Assembly (NCBI RefSeq): GCF_018129085.1
Contig: NZ_JAAGBB010000013.1
Span: 1 to 64,000, forward strand
Direction of reading: 5' to 3'
Source of the DNA: Plastoroseomonas hellenica
Lineage (GTDB): Bacteria > Pseudomonadota > Alphaproteobacteria > Acetobacterales > Acetobacteraceae
Length of the DNA stretch: 64,000 bases
Below the pieces are notes generated by a model. The model was given only the letters and a program-made list of their open reading frames with translations. It was not told where the DNA came from and searched no databases. A program made the position numbers and the translations under genes. Within the stretch, counting starts at the first letter, position 1. Every line of letters begins with the position of its first letter. Below, one piece after another: positions 17,044 to 25,853 of this stretch.

Positions 17044-17441
17044 TGCGCCTGCTCCTCCTCGGTCAGGGTCAGCCGCGCGAAGGCCTTCACCTTCGGCGAA
17101 TACTGCGTGTCCTCCTTCACCGGGATCTTCGGCGCCTCGCCGAGCGCGCCCTTGGCCCGCCAGGTCGCCAGCCGCATCATGAAGGCGGCGTCGAGCTGCT
17201 CGGGGCAGGCGGCGCTGCAGACGCCGCTGCGGGTGCAGGCGGCGATCCAGGCCAGCGCCGCCGGCGTGCCCGGCCCGTCGCGCAGCACGTCGCGCATGCC
17301 GGTGGCGACCGCGCCCGGCCCGGCTTCGGCGACGCCGGCGGCATAGGGCGTCATCGGGCAGGCGCTCACGCAGGCGCCGCAGGCGGTGCAGAGCGAAGCG
17401 AGCCGTGCGGACTCGCCGCGGATATGCTCGACCAGAGTCAT
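17034..17441 (-). CDS. HdrC-like ferredoxin with one altered cluster
   Basis: 135-residue Fe-S protein that would pass electrons to the HdrB-like partner. The first cluster motif is complete: Cys18, Cys21, Cys24 and Cys28 followed by Pro (CTACGACVSACP). The second reads CTRSGVCSAACP, with Ser72 at the place of the second Cys, so it may hold a [3Fe-4S] or Ser-ligated cluster. The start at 17441 overlaps the RidA-like stop in ATGA. No HdrA, GlcD or LutC-like flavoprotein is next to it. Confidence 0.88.
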   Translation of the reverse strand: MTLVEHIRGESARLASLCTACGACVSACPMTPYAAGVAEAGPGAVATGMRDVLRDGPGTPAALAWIAACTRSGVCSAACPEQLDAAFMMRLATWRAKGALGEAPKIPVKEDTQYSPKVKAFARLTLTEEEQAQWL

Positions 17442-17815
17442 GACGTGGCGCCCGGCAGCACCGCGATGCCCTCGATCTCGACGCGGCAATCGGGGGTCGT
17501 GAATTGCGCGCCACCGAGGCAGGTGCTGGCGGGCGGCGCCTCCAGCGCGGCGAAGGCGGCCTGCCGCGCCTGGTTGAAGCCGTCATAGTCGCGCATGTCA
17601 CTGAGCCAGGTGGTGATCTTGAGGAGGTGCGAGAGATCGGCGCCTTCCTGCGCCAGGGCGCGCTCCAGCCGGGCGAAGCATTCCCGCGCCTGCTCCAGCA
17701 CCGGCCGTCCCGCGGCCTCGCTGCCGCGGGCGGTGACGCCCGAGCAGAAGATCAGCTTGGCGCCGCCACCGAGCGGGACGGTGCGTGACGGCGGAAACAG
17801 GGGTCGCTGCGACAT
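17438..17815 (-). CDS. RidA family protein
   Basis: 125-residue member of the Rid (YjgF/YER057c/UK114) family, which deaminates reactive enamines/imines from amino acid metabolism. Typical parts are KLIFCSGVTARG, then QARECFARLERALAQEGADL, LLKITTWLSDMRDYDGFN and the C-terminal VEIEGIAVLPG. The catalytic Arg of RidA proper in the final strand region (CRVEIEG) is present. It leads the operon of HdrC- and HdrB-like genes, which suggests that an imine product of a linked redox step is handled here. Confidence 0.9.
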   Translation of the reverse strand: MSQRPLFPPSRTVPLGGGAKLIFCSGVTARGSEAAGRPVLEQARECFARLERALAQEGADLSHLLKITTWLSDMRDYDGFNQARQAAFAALEAPPASTCLGGAQFTTPDCRVEIEGIAVLPGATS

Positions 17816-17872
17816 CGCCAGCCCTCCTGTCGGGAGCCTCGCGCGCTACCGCATCCAGGGCAAGCGGGGCAG

Positions 17873-19102
17873 TCAGCGCCGCATCAAGGCCTCGGTGGCG
17901 GCAACCGCCGTCGCCAGCCCGTCCTCGGCCTGCATCCTGGCGCCGAGCGCGCGTGCGCGGGCCCGCGTCTCCGGCCGTTCAGCGAAGGCGATGCCTTGCG
18001 CGAGCGCCGCTGCCGTCAGGCGCTTTGCCGGTACGGGACGTCCGGCGACGCCAAGCCGCATGAGGCGGTCGGCCCAGAAGGGCTGGTCGCCCGCGAAGGG
18101 CACGACGACCGAAGGGATGCCGGCCCGCGCCGCGGAATGGGTGGTGCCGGAGCCGCCATGGTGGATCGCGAGCGACACGCGCGGGAACAGCCAGCCATGC
18201 GGCACGTCCCCGATCGGCAGGATATTCGCCGGCAGCGCCGCGGCATCGATGCCGCTCCATCCCGGATGGAACAGCGCGCGGCGGCCGGCGACCGCGGCGA
18301 TCACCGCCGACAGCAGGGCCGCGCGATCGAAGCCGGTCATGCTCCCGAAGCCGACATAGAGCGGTGGCTCGCCCGCCAGGACATCCGCGAGCGCCAGCGG
18401 CGGCGACCATGCCGGCGCCGGCAGCACCCATTGCCCGCAGAGGCGGGCATTCTCCGGCCAGTCCCTCGGCACCGGCACCAGGCTCGGCGACAGGCCATAG
18501 AGCATGGGATGGCTGGTCCAGCCGCGCCGCCGCGGCGGCAGCCCGCAGACGCTGCGGCGCGCGGCATTGGTCGCGCTGCGGAAGGCGCGCCACAGCATCA
18601 CGTTGACGAGATGGTGGCTCGCCCGGTTGAGGATGCGCGGCACCAGCGCCGGTGGCAGGAAGGGCGAAGGGAATGCCGCGGTCGGCGTGATCGGGATCAG
18701 GCCGGCGCCGATCGCGGGGATACCGAGATGCTCGGCGGCGGAGAGGCCGATGAAGGCTGCCAGGCCCGAGAGGATGATGGCGTCCGAGCCGCGCCCCGCC
18801 TCGACCGCCGCGCGCAGCCAGGCCTCGGCATGCGCATCGGCGATCCGGGCCAGGGTCTTGGCAGTGCCGGCGGCACCGCTGCCGCCTGCGACGACGCCGG
18901 AGATCGCCGCATCCGGCCGCAGCGCGCCCCTGATGTCGCCGGCGAGCGCCGCGGCGGGCACGCCGAGGGCGTGGGCGGTACCCAGCGTCGCGCCATCCGC
19001 GAGCAGCAACGCCTCATGGCCGGCATCCATCAGGGCGCGGCAGAGCGCCGCCAGCGGGCGCGCATCGCCTTCCGTCCCATAGGTCACGACGAGGAACTTC
19101 AC
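17873..19102 (-). CDS. GT1 (UGT/MGT-like) glycosyltransferase
   Basis: 409-residue glycosyltransferase of the GT-B fold that moves a sugar from a nucleotide donor to a lipid, macrolide or other small molecule. The N-terminal domain starts with KFLVVTYGTEGDARPLAALC, typical for the MGT/sterol-type branch. The donor site in the C-terminal half reads SLAIHHGGSGTTHSAARAG, then VVVPFAGDQPFWADRL. It is divergent from the cecR-ybhGFSR operon and shares a 61-bp gap with a 16-bp palindrome. The acceptor is unknown; drug or lipid glycosylation is the best guess. Confidence 0.92.
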   Translation of the reverse strand: MKFLVVTYGTEGDARPLAALCRALMDAGHEALLLADGATLGTAHALGVPAAALAGDIRGALRPDAAISGVVAGGSGAAGTAKTLARIADAHAEAWLRAAVEAGRGSDAIILSGLAAFIGLSAAEHLGIPAIGAGLIPITPTAAFPSPFLPPALVPRILNRASHHLVNVMLWRAFRSATNAARRSVCGLPPRRRGWTSHPMLYGLSPSLVPVPRDWPENARLCGQWVLPAPAWSPPLALADVLAGEPPLYVGFGSMTGFDRAALLSAVIAAVAGRRALFHPGWSGIDAAALPANILPIGDVPHGWLFPRVSLAIHHGGSGTTHSAARAGIPSVVVPFAGDQPFWADRLMRLGVAGRPVPAKRLTAAALAQGIAFAERPETRARARALGARMQAEDGLATAVAATEALMRR

Positions 19103-19135
19103 GGTTGCGTTCCACCTCGATTGCGACGTTGCTTT

Positions 19136-19151
19136 GTTCGTTCGAACGAAC
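19136..19151. promoter_or_regulatory. 16-bp palindromic TetR operator
   Basis: GTTCGTTCGAACGAAC is a perfect palindrome in the gap between the glycosyltransferase (start 19102) and the TetR gene (start 19164). Its flanks extend the symmetry with TTT and TAA. Its centre placement lets one TetR dimer control both directions. Confidence 0.8.
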
Positions 19152-19163
19152 TAAATATCGCTC

Positions 19164-19817
19164 ATGAGCGACGCCCGGTCAACCGCCCCCATTGACGACC
19201 GCCTGCTCGTCACCGCGATCGACCTCTTCGGTCGCAAGGGCCTTGAAGGCGTCAGCACGCGCGCCATTGCTGCCGCGGCCGGCACCGCCATGTCCTCGAT
19301 CACTTATCACTATGGCGGCAAGGACGGGCTCTACCTCGCGGCCGCGCGCCATATCGCGGACCGGATCGGGACGGCGATGGCCGCATCCCTCACCGATGCC
19401 GCCGATATCGAAGGCATGAGTGCGGCGCAGGCGCTGGATGCGGTCCACGCCATGACCGACGCCTTCCTGCGCCTGATGCTGAGCCCGGAGAGCGCGGCCT
19501 GGGCGCGCTTCATCGTGCGCGAGCAGATGGAGCCGACCGAGGCCTTCGAGATCCTCTACCGCGACATCATGAGCAGGGCCTCGGGTTGCCTCATCCGGCT
19601 GATCGCGCATATCGGCGGCGGCCGCTGGGACGCGGAGGAGGTGCGGCTCAAGACACTCGCGATCATCGGCCAGGTGCTGGTCTTCCGCGTCGCGCGCGCG
19701 ACCGTGCAACGCCTCACCGGATGGGAGGAGATCGACGCCGGCCGTGCGGCGGCGATCGCGCGCAGCGTGCGCGCGCATTGCCGCGCCATCCTGCTGGTCG
19801 GGGAGGACGGATCATGA
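19164..19817 (+). CDS. cecR: CecR-like TetR family repressor
   Basis: 217-residue TetR regulator. The helix-turn-helix lies at residues 27-52 (GVSTRAIAAAAGTAMSSITY, then HYGGKDGLY). The C-terminal domain resembles the CecR/YbiH group (DUF1956-type): WARFIVREQMEPTEAFEILY. In E. coli, cecR heads the ybhGFSR export operon, and the same gene order is seen here, which supports the assignment. Its stop overlaps the ybhG start by 4 bp. It most likely binds the palindrome 13 bp upstream of its own start. Confidence 0.85.
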   Translation: MSDARSTAPIDDRLLVTAIDLFGRKGLEGVSTRAIAAAAGTAMSSITYHYGGKDGLYLAAARHIADRIGTAMAASLTDAADIEGMSAAQALDAVHAMTDAFLRLMLSPESAAWARFIVREQMEPTEAFEILYRDIMSRASGCLIRLIAHIGGGRWDAEEVRLKTLAIIGQVLVFRVARATVQRLTGWEEIDAGRAAAIARSVRAHCRAILLVGEDGS

Positions 19818-20818
19818 AGCGGCGGATGATCATCCTTGCCGGCCTCGCCATCGTCGCGGCCGCCGCCTTCCTGACCAGGGGCTTCGGCCTGCTGGAGGGT
19901 GAGGACCGGCGCGCGCTGACGCTCTACGGGAATGTCGATATCCGCGCCGTCGATCTCGGCTTCCGCGTCGCCGGCCGGATCGCGGCAATGCCGGTCGAGG
20001 AAGGGGCGCGAGTCGCGGCGGGGACCGTGCTCGCCCGGCTCGACACGCGGCCGCTCACCGACAGCCTCAACCTCGCCGAAGCGCAGGTCCGGTCGGCGAC
20101 GGCGGAGCTCGAGAAGCGCCGCAACGGCAACCGGCCGCAGGACATCGCACAGGCCGTGGCGGTGGTGGCGGAGCGCCGCGCGGCCCTCGCTCAGGCGCGG
20201 GAGGATTACGAGCGCCGTGCCCGGCTGGTGCAGACCGGCGCCGTCAGCCGCGCTGCCTTCGACGCCGCGCAGGCGACCCATGATGCCGCCCAGGCCCAGC
20301 TCGAAGCCGCCGAACAGGCGCTCTCCCTGCAGCGGGAGGGCACAAGGCCGGAGGATATCGAAGCCGCGGCGGCGCAGCACGCCGTCGCCATCGCGCAGCG
20401 CGACCGCGCACGGACCGACCTCGCGGACGCGACCATCCTGGCACCGGAGGCCGGCACCATCCTGACCCGCGCGCGGGAGCCCGGGGCGGTGGTGCAGGCG
20501 GGCGAGACGGTCTTCACCCTGACCATCGAACGCCCGCTCCGGGTGCGCGCCTATGTCGCGGAACCCGATCTCGGCCGCATCGCGCCCGGCATGCCTGTGC
20601 TGGTGCAGAGCGACGGCAATCCGCGGCGCTATGCCGGCACCATCGGCTTCATCGCGCCGACCGCCGAGTTCACGCCGAAGACCGTGCAGACCGAAAGCCT
20701 GCGCGCCGACCTCGTCTACCGGCTGCGCATCATCATCCCCGACGCCGATGACGCGCTGCGCCAGGGCCAGCCGGTGACGATCAGCGTGCCAGATGCGCGG
20801 CCGGCCGCAAGCCGCTGA
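19814..20818 (+). CDS. ybhG: HlyD-type membrane fusion protein (YbhG-like)
   Basis: 334-residue periplasmic adaptor anchored by one N-terminal helix (MKRRMIILAGLAIVAAAAFL). It bridges an ABC exporter to an outer-membrane channel. The biotinyl-lipoyl domain begins GNVDIRAVDLGFRVAGRIAA. A long alpha-helical hairpin with LARLDTRPLTDSLNLAEAQV and AALAQAREDYERRARLVQTG follows. The barrel region has TILAPEAGTILTRAREPG. The ATG at 19814 overlaps the TetR stop. Length and layout match YbhG. Confidence 0.9.
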   Translation: MKRRMIILAGLAIVAAAAFLTRGFGLLEGEDRRALTLYGNVDIRAVDLGFRVAGRIAAMPVEEGARVAAGTVLARLDTRPLTDSLNLAEAQVRSATAELEKRRNGNRPQDIAQAVAVVAERRAALAQAREDYERRARLVQTGAVSRAAFDAAQATHDAAQAQLEAAEQALSLQREGTRPEDIEAAAAQHAVAIAQRDRARTDLADATILAPEAGTILTRAREPGAVVQAGETVFTLTIERPLRVRAYVAEPDLGRIAPGMPVLVQSDGNPRRYAGTIGFIAPTAEFTPKTVQTESLRADLVYRLRIIIPDADDALRQGQPVTISVPDARPAASR

Positions 20819-20819
20819 G

Positions 20820-22547
20820 ATGGCGGGGCCGGTCGCCATCGCGCACGCCGTCACCAAGCGCTTCGCACCCGGCGGGCCGGCGGCACTCGACGGCGTCAGC
20901 ATCGAGATCGAGCCCGGCCGCATGACCGGCCTGGTCGGGCCCGACGGCGCGGGCAAGACCACGCTGATCCGGCTGCTCACAGGCCTGCTCGATCCCGATG
21001 CGGGAACGGTGGAGGTCATGGGCAAGGCCGCGGCCGAGGCCGATCGTGCGGTGATCGGCTACATGCCGCAGCGCTTCGGCCTCTATGAGGATCTCAGCGT
21101 CATCGAGAACCTCTCGCTCTATGCCGATCTGCGTGGCCTCGATGCCGGTGAGCGCGATGCACGGTTCCGGCGGCTGCTCGACTTCACCGACCTCGAGCGC
21201 TTCCGCACGCGCCTCGCCGGCAAGCTCTCCGGTGGCATGAAGCAGAAGCTCGGCCTCGCCTGCGCGATGGTCAAGGCGCCGGCCCTGCTGGTGCTCGACG
21301 AGCCCGGCGTCGGCGTCGACCCGGTGTCTCGCCGGGAGCTCTGGGCGATGGTGCGGGAACTGGCGGGCGAGGGCATCGGTGTCCTCTGGTCGACGGCCTA
21401 TCTCGACGAAGCCGAGAAATGCGACACCGTCTTCCTGCTGAGCGAGGGCCGGCTGCTGCATGCCGGACCACCCGCTGACCTGACCGGGCAGGTCGAAGGG
21501 CGGGTGTTCCGGATGGCGACCGGCGCCGAGGGGCGCCGCTTGCTGCTGGCGCGGGCGCTGAACCGCGATGACGTCACCGACGGGACGATCCAGGGCGCCT
21601 CGCTCCGGCTGGTCATGAAGCCGGGCATCGCGCCCCCGGCGCCGGACGCGCTCGGGGCACCGGCATCGAGCCAGGTCGCCCCGGCAGTGCCGCGATTCGA
21701 AGACGCCTTCGTCGATATCCTGGGCGGCGGCCCGCCCGGCACCAGCGCCCTCGCCGCGGCCTATCGCGCGGTGCCGGAACGGCAGGAACCGGCGATCCTC
21801 GCCGAGCGGCTCACCAAGCGCTTCGGCGATTTCACTGCGGCCGATGACATCAGCTTCGCGATTCCCCGCGGGCAGATCTTCGGGCTGCTCGGGCCCAACG
21901 GCGCCGGCAAGTCGACCACCTTCAAGATGCTCTGCGGGTTGCTGACGCCGACATCAGGAAATGGCCGGGTGGCCGGGCATGACCTCCGGACCGCGCGCGC
22001 CGATGCGCGGCAATCCCTCGGCTACATGGCGCAGAAATTCTCGCTTTATGGGGATCTCAGCGTGCGGCAGAACCTGAACTTCTTCTCGGGCGTCTATGGC
22101 CTCACCGGTCGCGCGCAGCGGCAGGCGATCGAGCGCGTGGTCGAGGTGTTCCGGCTCGGCGACTATCTACCGGTGAACAGCGGGTCGATGCCGCTCGGCT
22201 TCAAGCAGCGCCTGGCACTCGCCTGCGCGGTCATGCACCAGCCGCCGGTACTGTTCCTCGACGAACCGACCTCGGGCGTGGATCCGATCGTCCGCCGCGA
22301 ATTCTGGACCCATATCAACGGCCTGGTCGAGAAAGGCGTCACCGTCCTGGTGACCACGCACTTCATGGACGAGGCGGAGTATTGCGACCGCATTGCGCTG
22401 ATCTACCGCGCCCAGCAGATCGCGATCGGGACGCCCGATGCGCTGAAGGCGCAAGCCGCAACCGAGGCCGGCCTGCATGACCTGACGCTCGAAGACGCCT
22501 TCATCGCGCTGATCGAGGCCTCGGACCGGAAGCGGGAGGCGGCATGA
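20820..22547 (+). CDS. ybhF: Two-domain ABC exporter ATPase (YbhF-like)
   Basis: 575-residue fusion of two ABC ATPases. Domain 1 has GPDGAGKTT (Walker A), LSGGMKQKLGLA (signature) and LLVLDEPGVGVDP (Walker B). Domain 2 has GPNGAGKSTT, MPLGFKQRLALACAV and VLFLDEPTSGVDP. The second signature, PLGFKQ in place of LSGGQ, is also my recollection of the YbhF form. It energises the YbhS/YbhR pair. The ATG at 20820 is 1 bp after the ybhG stop and overlaps ybhS by 4 bp at its end. Confidence 0.93.
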   Translation: MAGPVAIAHAVTKRFAPGGPAALDGVSIEIEPGRMTGLVGPDGAGKTTLIRLLTGLLDPDAGTVEVMGKAAAEADRAVIGYMPQRFGLYEDLSVIENLSLYADLRGLDAGERDARFRRLLDFTDLERFRTRLAGKLSGGMKQKLGLACAMVKAPALLVLDEPGVGVDPVSRRELWAMVRELAGEGIGVLWSTAYLDEAEKCDTVFLLSEGRLLHAGPPADLTGQVEGRVFRMATGAEGRRLLLARALNRDDVTDGTIQGASLRLVMKPGIAPPAPDALGAPASSQVAPAVPRFEDAFVDILGGGPPGTSALAAAYRAVPERQEPAILAERLTKRFGDFTAADDISFAIPRGQIFGLLGPNGAGKSTTFKMLCGLLTPTSGNGRVAGHDLRTARADARQSLGYMAQKFSLYGDLSVRQNLNFFSGVYGLTGRAQRQAIERVVEVFRLGDYLPVNSGSMPLGFKQRLALACAVMHQPPVLFLDEPTSGVDPIVRREFWTHINGLVEKGVTVLVTTHFMDEAEYCDRIALIYRAQQIAIGTPDALKAQAATEAGLHDLTLEDAFIALIEASDRKREAA

Positions 22548-23674
22548 GCCAGGCCTTCTCCGCGCAGCGCTTCCGCGCCATGCTGGTCAAGGAGACGCTG
22601 CAGATCCTGCGCGATCCCTCGACCCTCCTGATCGCCTTCGTGCTGCCGCTGATCCTGCTCTTCCTCTTCGGCTATGGCGTCTCGCTCGACACCACGCGGA
22701 TCAGGGTCGGCCTCGCGCTGCAGGACATGAGCGCGCCGGCGCAGAGCCTGGCGACCGCCTATGAGCGCTCCCGCTGGTTCGAGGTCACGGGGCGGCGGGA
22801 TGTCGAGGGCTTGAAGCCGGAGCTGGTCGCCGGCCGCATCCGCGGCATCATCGTGATCCCCGCCGATTTCGGCCGCCGCCTCGCCGGCACCGGCGAGCCC
22901 GCCGCCATCCAGGTCATCACCGACGGCTCGCTGCCGAACACCGCCGGCTTCGTCGCTGCCTATGCGGAAGGCGTGCGCGCGAGCTGGGCGGCGGGGCAGG
23001 CGGAGGAACGCGGCGCCAGGCCGCAGCCGCCGATCACCCTGTTGCAGCGCTTCTGGTTTAACCCGGAGCTCGCCAGCCGCTTCTTCCTGATCCCGGGCTC
23101 GATCGCGATCGTCATGACCATGGTCGGCACCCTGCTGACCGCGCTCGTCGTCGCGCGGGAATGGGAGAGGGGGACCATGGAGGCCATCATGGCGACGCCG
23201 ATCGGCATGGCGGAGTTCCTGGCGACCAAGGTCATCCCCTACTTCATCCTCGGCCTCGGCTCGATGACGCTCTGCACCCTGGTCGCGATCTTCGCCTTCG
23301 GCGTGCCCTTCCGCGGCTCGCCGCTCGCGCTGCTGGCGATCGCGACCGCCTTCTTGATGCCCGCACTCGGCCAGGGGCTTTTGATCTCGGCCGCGACCAA
23401 GAACCAGTTCGTCGCCAGCCAGGTCGCGCTGCTCTCGGCCTTCCTGCCGGCCATGCTGCTCTCGGGCTTCCTCTTCGAGATCGCGTCGATGCCGAAGATC
23501 ATCCAGGCGATCACCTACCTGGTCCCGGCGCGCTACGTCATCCCGCCGCTGCAGACCGTCTTCGTCGTCGGCGATCTCTGGGACCTCTTCCTGCGCAACA
23601 TCGCTGTCATGCTCGGCTTCGGTGCGCTGTTCTTCCTGCTCGCTATACGGGCGACGCGGCGGAGGATCGCCTGA
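22544..23674 (+). CDS. ybhS: ABC exporter permease (YbhS-like)
   Basis: 376-residue ABC-2 permease. The N-terminal cytoplasmic helix (RAMLVKETLQILRDPSTLLI) leads into the first membrane span, followed by a large periplasmic loop of about 140 residues. A cluster of five membrane spans begins around GSIAIVMTMVGTLLTALVV. The EWERGTMEAIMATPIG motif is typical of ABC-2 drug exporters. It pairs with the next gene to form a heterodimeric channel; the two share a TGATG junction. Confidence 0.92.
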   Translation: MSQAFSAQRFRAMLVKETLQILRDPSTLLIAFVLPLILLFLFGYGVSLDTTRIRVGLALQDMSAPAQSLATAYERSRWFEVTGRRDVEGLKPELVAGRIRGIIVIPADFGRRLAGTGEPAAIQVITDGSLPNTAGFVAAYAEGVRASWAAGQAEERGARPQPPITLLQRFWFNPELASRFFLIPGSIAIVMTMVGTLLTALVVAREWERGTMEAIMATPIGMAEFLATKVIPYFILGLGSMTLCTLVAIFAFGVPFRGSPLALLAIATAFLMPALGQGLLISAATKNQFVASQVALLSAFLPAMLLSGFLFEIASMPKIIQAITYLVPARYVIPPLQTVFVVGDLWDLFLRNIAVMLGFGALFFLLAIRATRRRIA

Positions 23675-24777
23675 TGTGGGGCAGGCTCCGCGCCATCATC
23701 GTCAAGGAGATCTGGGCGATCCTGCGCGATCCGCGCGCCCGGCTGATCCTGGTCGTCCCGCCGCTCATCCAGCTCTTTGTCCTCGGCTTCGCATCGACGC
23801 TCGAGGTCAAGAACATCGATGTCGGCGTCTACAACCGCGACGACGGCGCCTGGAGCCGGGAATTCGTCCAGCGCCTGGCGGGCAGCCCCAATATCCGCCG
23901 CATCGTCCGGATCGACCATCCGGCGGCACTGCGGGAGGCGATCGACGACCAGCGGGTGATCGCGGCCGTCGTGCTCGACCAGCGCTTCAGCGCCGATGTG
24001 GCGGCGCGGCGGCCGGCGGTCATCCAAGCGATCTTCGACGGCCGCCGCTCCAATGCGGCGCAGATCGTCTCCGGCTATCTGGAGCGGATCGCGGGCGAAC
24101 TCGGCGCGGAGATCGCGCCTCAGGCGGCCCGGCCGCGCTCGCAATCGGCCGTGGTCCACTGGTTCAACCCCAATCTGGACTATCTCTGGTTCACCATGCC
24201 GGCGCTGGTGGTGATCATCAGCACCCTCGCCGGCCTCGGTGTCACCGCGCTCTCGGTCGCGCGCGAGCGGGAGCTCGGGACCTTCGACCAGCTCATGGTC
24301 TCGCCGCTCCGCGTGCAGGAGATCCTGGTCGGCAAGATGGTGCCGCCGATCCTGGTCGGCCTCTTCAATGGCAGCCTCTATCTGCTGCTGATCCCGACGG
24401 TCTTCGGCGTGCCGCTGACCGGCTCCATCCCCCTCTTCTACCTGGCGCTGTTCTTCTACCTGCTGGCGCTGGTCGGCATCGGCATGTTCGTCTCCTCGCT
24501 GGCGAAGACGCAGCAGCAGGCCTTCCTCGGCGCCTTCCTGGTCACCGTGCCGGCGACCCTGCTCTCCGGTTATGCAACGCCGGTCGACAACATGCCTGCC
24601 TGGCTGCAGGTGTTGGCCGAGGCGAATCCGCCGAAGCATTTCCTGATCGTGAGCGAGGGCGTCTTCCTGAAGGCGATGCCCGCGGCCGAGGTCGCCGCCA
24701 ATACCTGGCCGCTCGCGGTGATCGCGCTCGGCACCCTCACCGCCTCGGCACTCCTGTTTCGCGCACGCATGGAGTGA
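23674..24777 (+). CDS. ybhR: ABC exporter permease (YbhR-like)
   Basis: 367-residue ABC-2 permease, partner of YbhS. It starts MWGRLRAIIVKEIWAILRDP, has a long periplasmic loop, then spans from LWFTMPALVVIISTLAGLG onward. The ERELGTFDQLMVSPL motif corresponds to the coupling helix of this family, and QQAFLGAFLVTVPATLLSGY is the classic ABC-2 motif. The start at 23674 shares TGATG with the ybhS stop. It is the last gene of the operon. The E. coli homologues affect tolerance to cephalosporins and chloramphenicol; the substrate here is unknown. Confidence 0.92.
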   Translation: MWGRLRAIIVKEIWAILRDPRARLILVVPPLIQLFVLGFASTLEVKNIDVGVYNRDDGAWSREFVQRLAGSPNIRRIVRIDHPAALREAIDDQRVIAAVVLDQRFSADVAARRPAVIQAIFDGRRSNAAQIVSGYLERIAGELGAEIAPQAARPRSQSAVVHWFNPNLDYLWFTMPALVVIISTLAGLGVTALSVARERELGTFDQLMVSPLRVQEILVGKMVPPILVGLFNGSLYLLLIPTVFGVPLTGSIPLFYLALFFYLLALVGIGMFVSSLAKTQQQAFLGAFLVTVPATLLSGYATPVDNMPAWLQVLAEANPPKHFLIVSEGVFLKAMPAAEVAANTWPLAVIALGTLTASALLFRARME

Positions 24778-24793
24778 GGCCGCGACGCCGCGG

Positions 24794-25693
24794 TCATGCC
24801 GTGAAGAGGGGCACCAGCTCGGCCGCCAGCTCCTCCACCACCTCGGCGGCGGGGCGGCGGCCCCGCGCCGGGTTGAGCATCAGGTGGTCCACACCGATCG
24901 ACTGCAAATCCAGGATGTGGCGCGTCAGCGCGTGGCGGCCGAGCCGCAGGCCGAATTCGGCGGCAGTGCTCGGCGCGGCGGGATCGTCCTGGAGGTCGAT
25001 GTTCAGCGCCTGCGCGAAGGGCTTTGGGTCACCATCGCCGCGCTCCGCGACGTAGCGCCGCCACAGCCCGACAATGTCGCGCTGGGAGGCGAGGTCGCGC
25101 GCATAGGACAGCCAGCCATCGGCATTGGCCGCCAGCCATTGCACCGTCTGCCCGCCGCTGCCGACCGCGAGCAGCGGCGGCGGCTGCACCGCCGGCGTCA
25201 GCAGCGCGCCGTCCGGGGCGTGGGCGGTGCCGAGTGCGGCACGGATGCTGGCGAAGCCGTCGCGGAACAGCACCGCCCGGTCGCCGCGGTTGACGCCGAA
25301 AGCGGCGTATTCCGGCGGCCGGTCGCCGGAGGCGAGCCCGAGCAGCAGCCGGCCGCCCGAGAGCGCCTGCAGGCTGGCCGCCGCCTTGGCGACATGCAGC
25401 GGGTGGCGCAGCGGCAGCACGGCGCCGGCGGTGCCGAGCGCGATCCGTGACGTCCGGGCGGCGAGCGCGCCCAGCCAGACGAAGGGATCGAGGAAGGGGC
25501 CGCGATCCGGATAATCCGGGTGGATCAGCGGCACGTCCCGGGTCCAGAGCGCGGCGAAGCCGTCATCCTCGGCGATCGTGGCCATGCGCAGCATGGCCTC
25601 GGCCGACAGCAGCTCGCCCGAAGGCGTCGCCGTCGGGACCATGAGGCCAAGGCTGATCCCTCCTGCCCGCAGCAACGGCGATGGCGGCATCAT
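24794..25693 (-). CDS. Luciferase-like (LLM class) oxidoreductase
   Basis: About 299 residues of the bacterial luciferase-like monooxygenase family, a TIM barrel using F420 or FMN. Landmarks are GLMVPTAT near the start, AEDDGFAALWTRD, LDPFVWLGALAARTSRIALG, RHPLHVAKAAASLQALSGGR and LLGLASGDRPPEYAAFG. The ATGs at 25693/25690 have a GGAG eight bases upstream; the ATG at 25720 is possible. It is convergent with the ybhR end and follows a TctC gene on the same strand across a strong hairpin. Confidence 0.88.
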   Translation of the reverse strand: MMPPSPLLRAGGISLGLMVPTATPSGELLSAEAMLRMATIAEDDGFAALWTRDVPLIHPDYPDRGPFLDPFVWLGALAARTSRIALGTAGAVLPLRHPLHVAKAAASLQALSGGRLLLGLASGDRPPEYAAFGVNRGDRAVLFRDGFASIRAALGTAHAPDGALLTPAVQPPPLLAVGSGGQTVQWLAANADGWLSYARDLASQRDIVGLWRRYVAERGDGDPKPFAQALNIDLQDDPAAPSTAAEFGLRLGRHALTRHILDLQSIGVDHLMLNPARGRRPAAEVVEELAAELVPLFTA

Positions 25694-25764
25694 CCGCGCG
25701 ACTCCGCGCTGGGCTCGCATACGAAGCCCATCGACATCCCCGGCCTCGGTTCGCTGTGGCGATC

Positions 25765-25786
25765 ATCGGCGGCGGACGCCGCCGAT
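25765..25786 (-). terminator. Strong GC hairpin between TctC and LLM genes
   Basis: ATCGGCGGCG, GA, CGCCGCCGAT: a perfect 10-bp inverted repeat 68 bases after the TctC stop and 72 before the LLM start. There is no T-run. It may separate the two minus-strand genes. Confidence 0.5.
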
Positions 25787-25853
25787 GCCGACCTATCTGG
25801 GGCGGGATGGCGCCGCGCGCAGCGGCCCGGGCCATGCGCCGGCCCCGACGCGG

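Noticed and set aside
17044-17601. N-terminal extension of the HdrB-like gene to 465 residues
   Set aside because: It would run through the HdrC and RidA genes in another frame and is Arg/Pro-rich; the ATG at 17043 fits family length and overlap.
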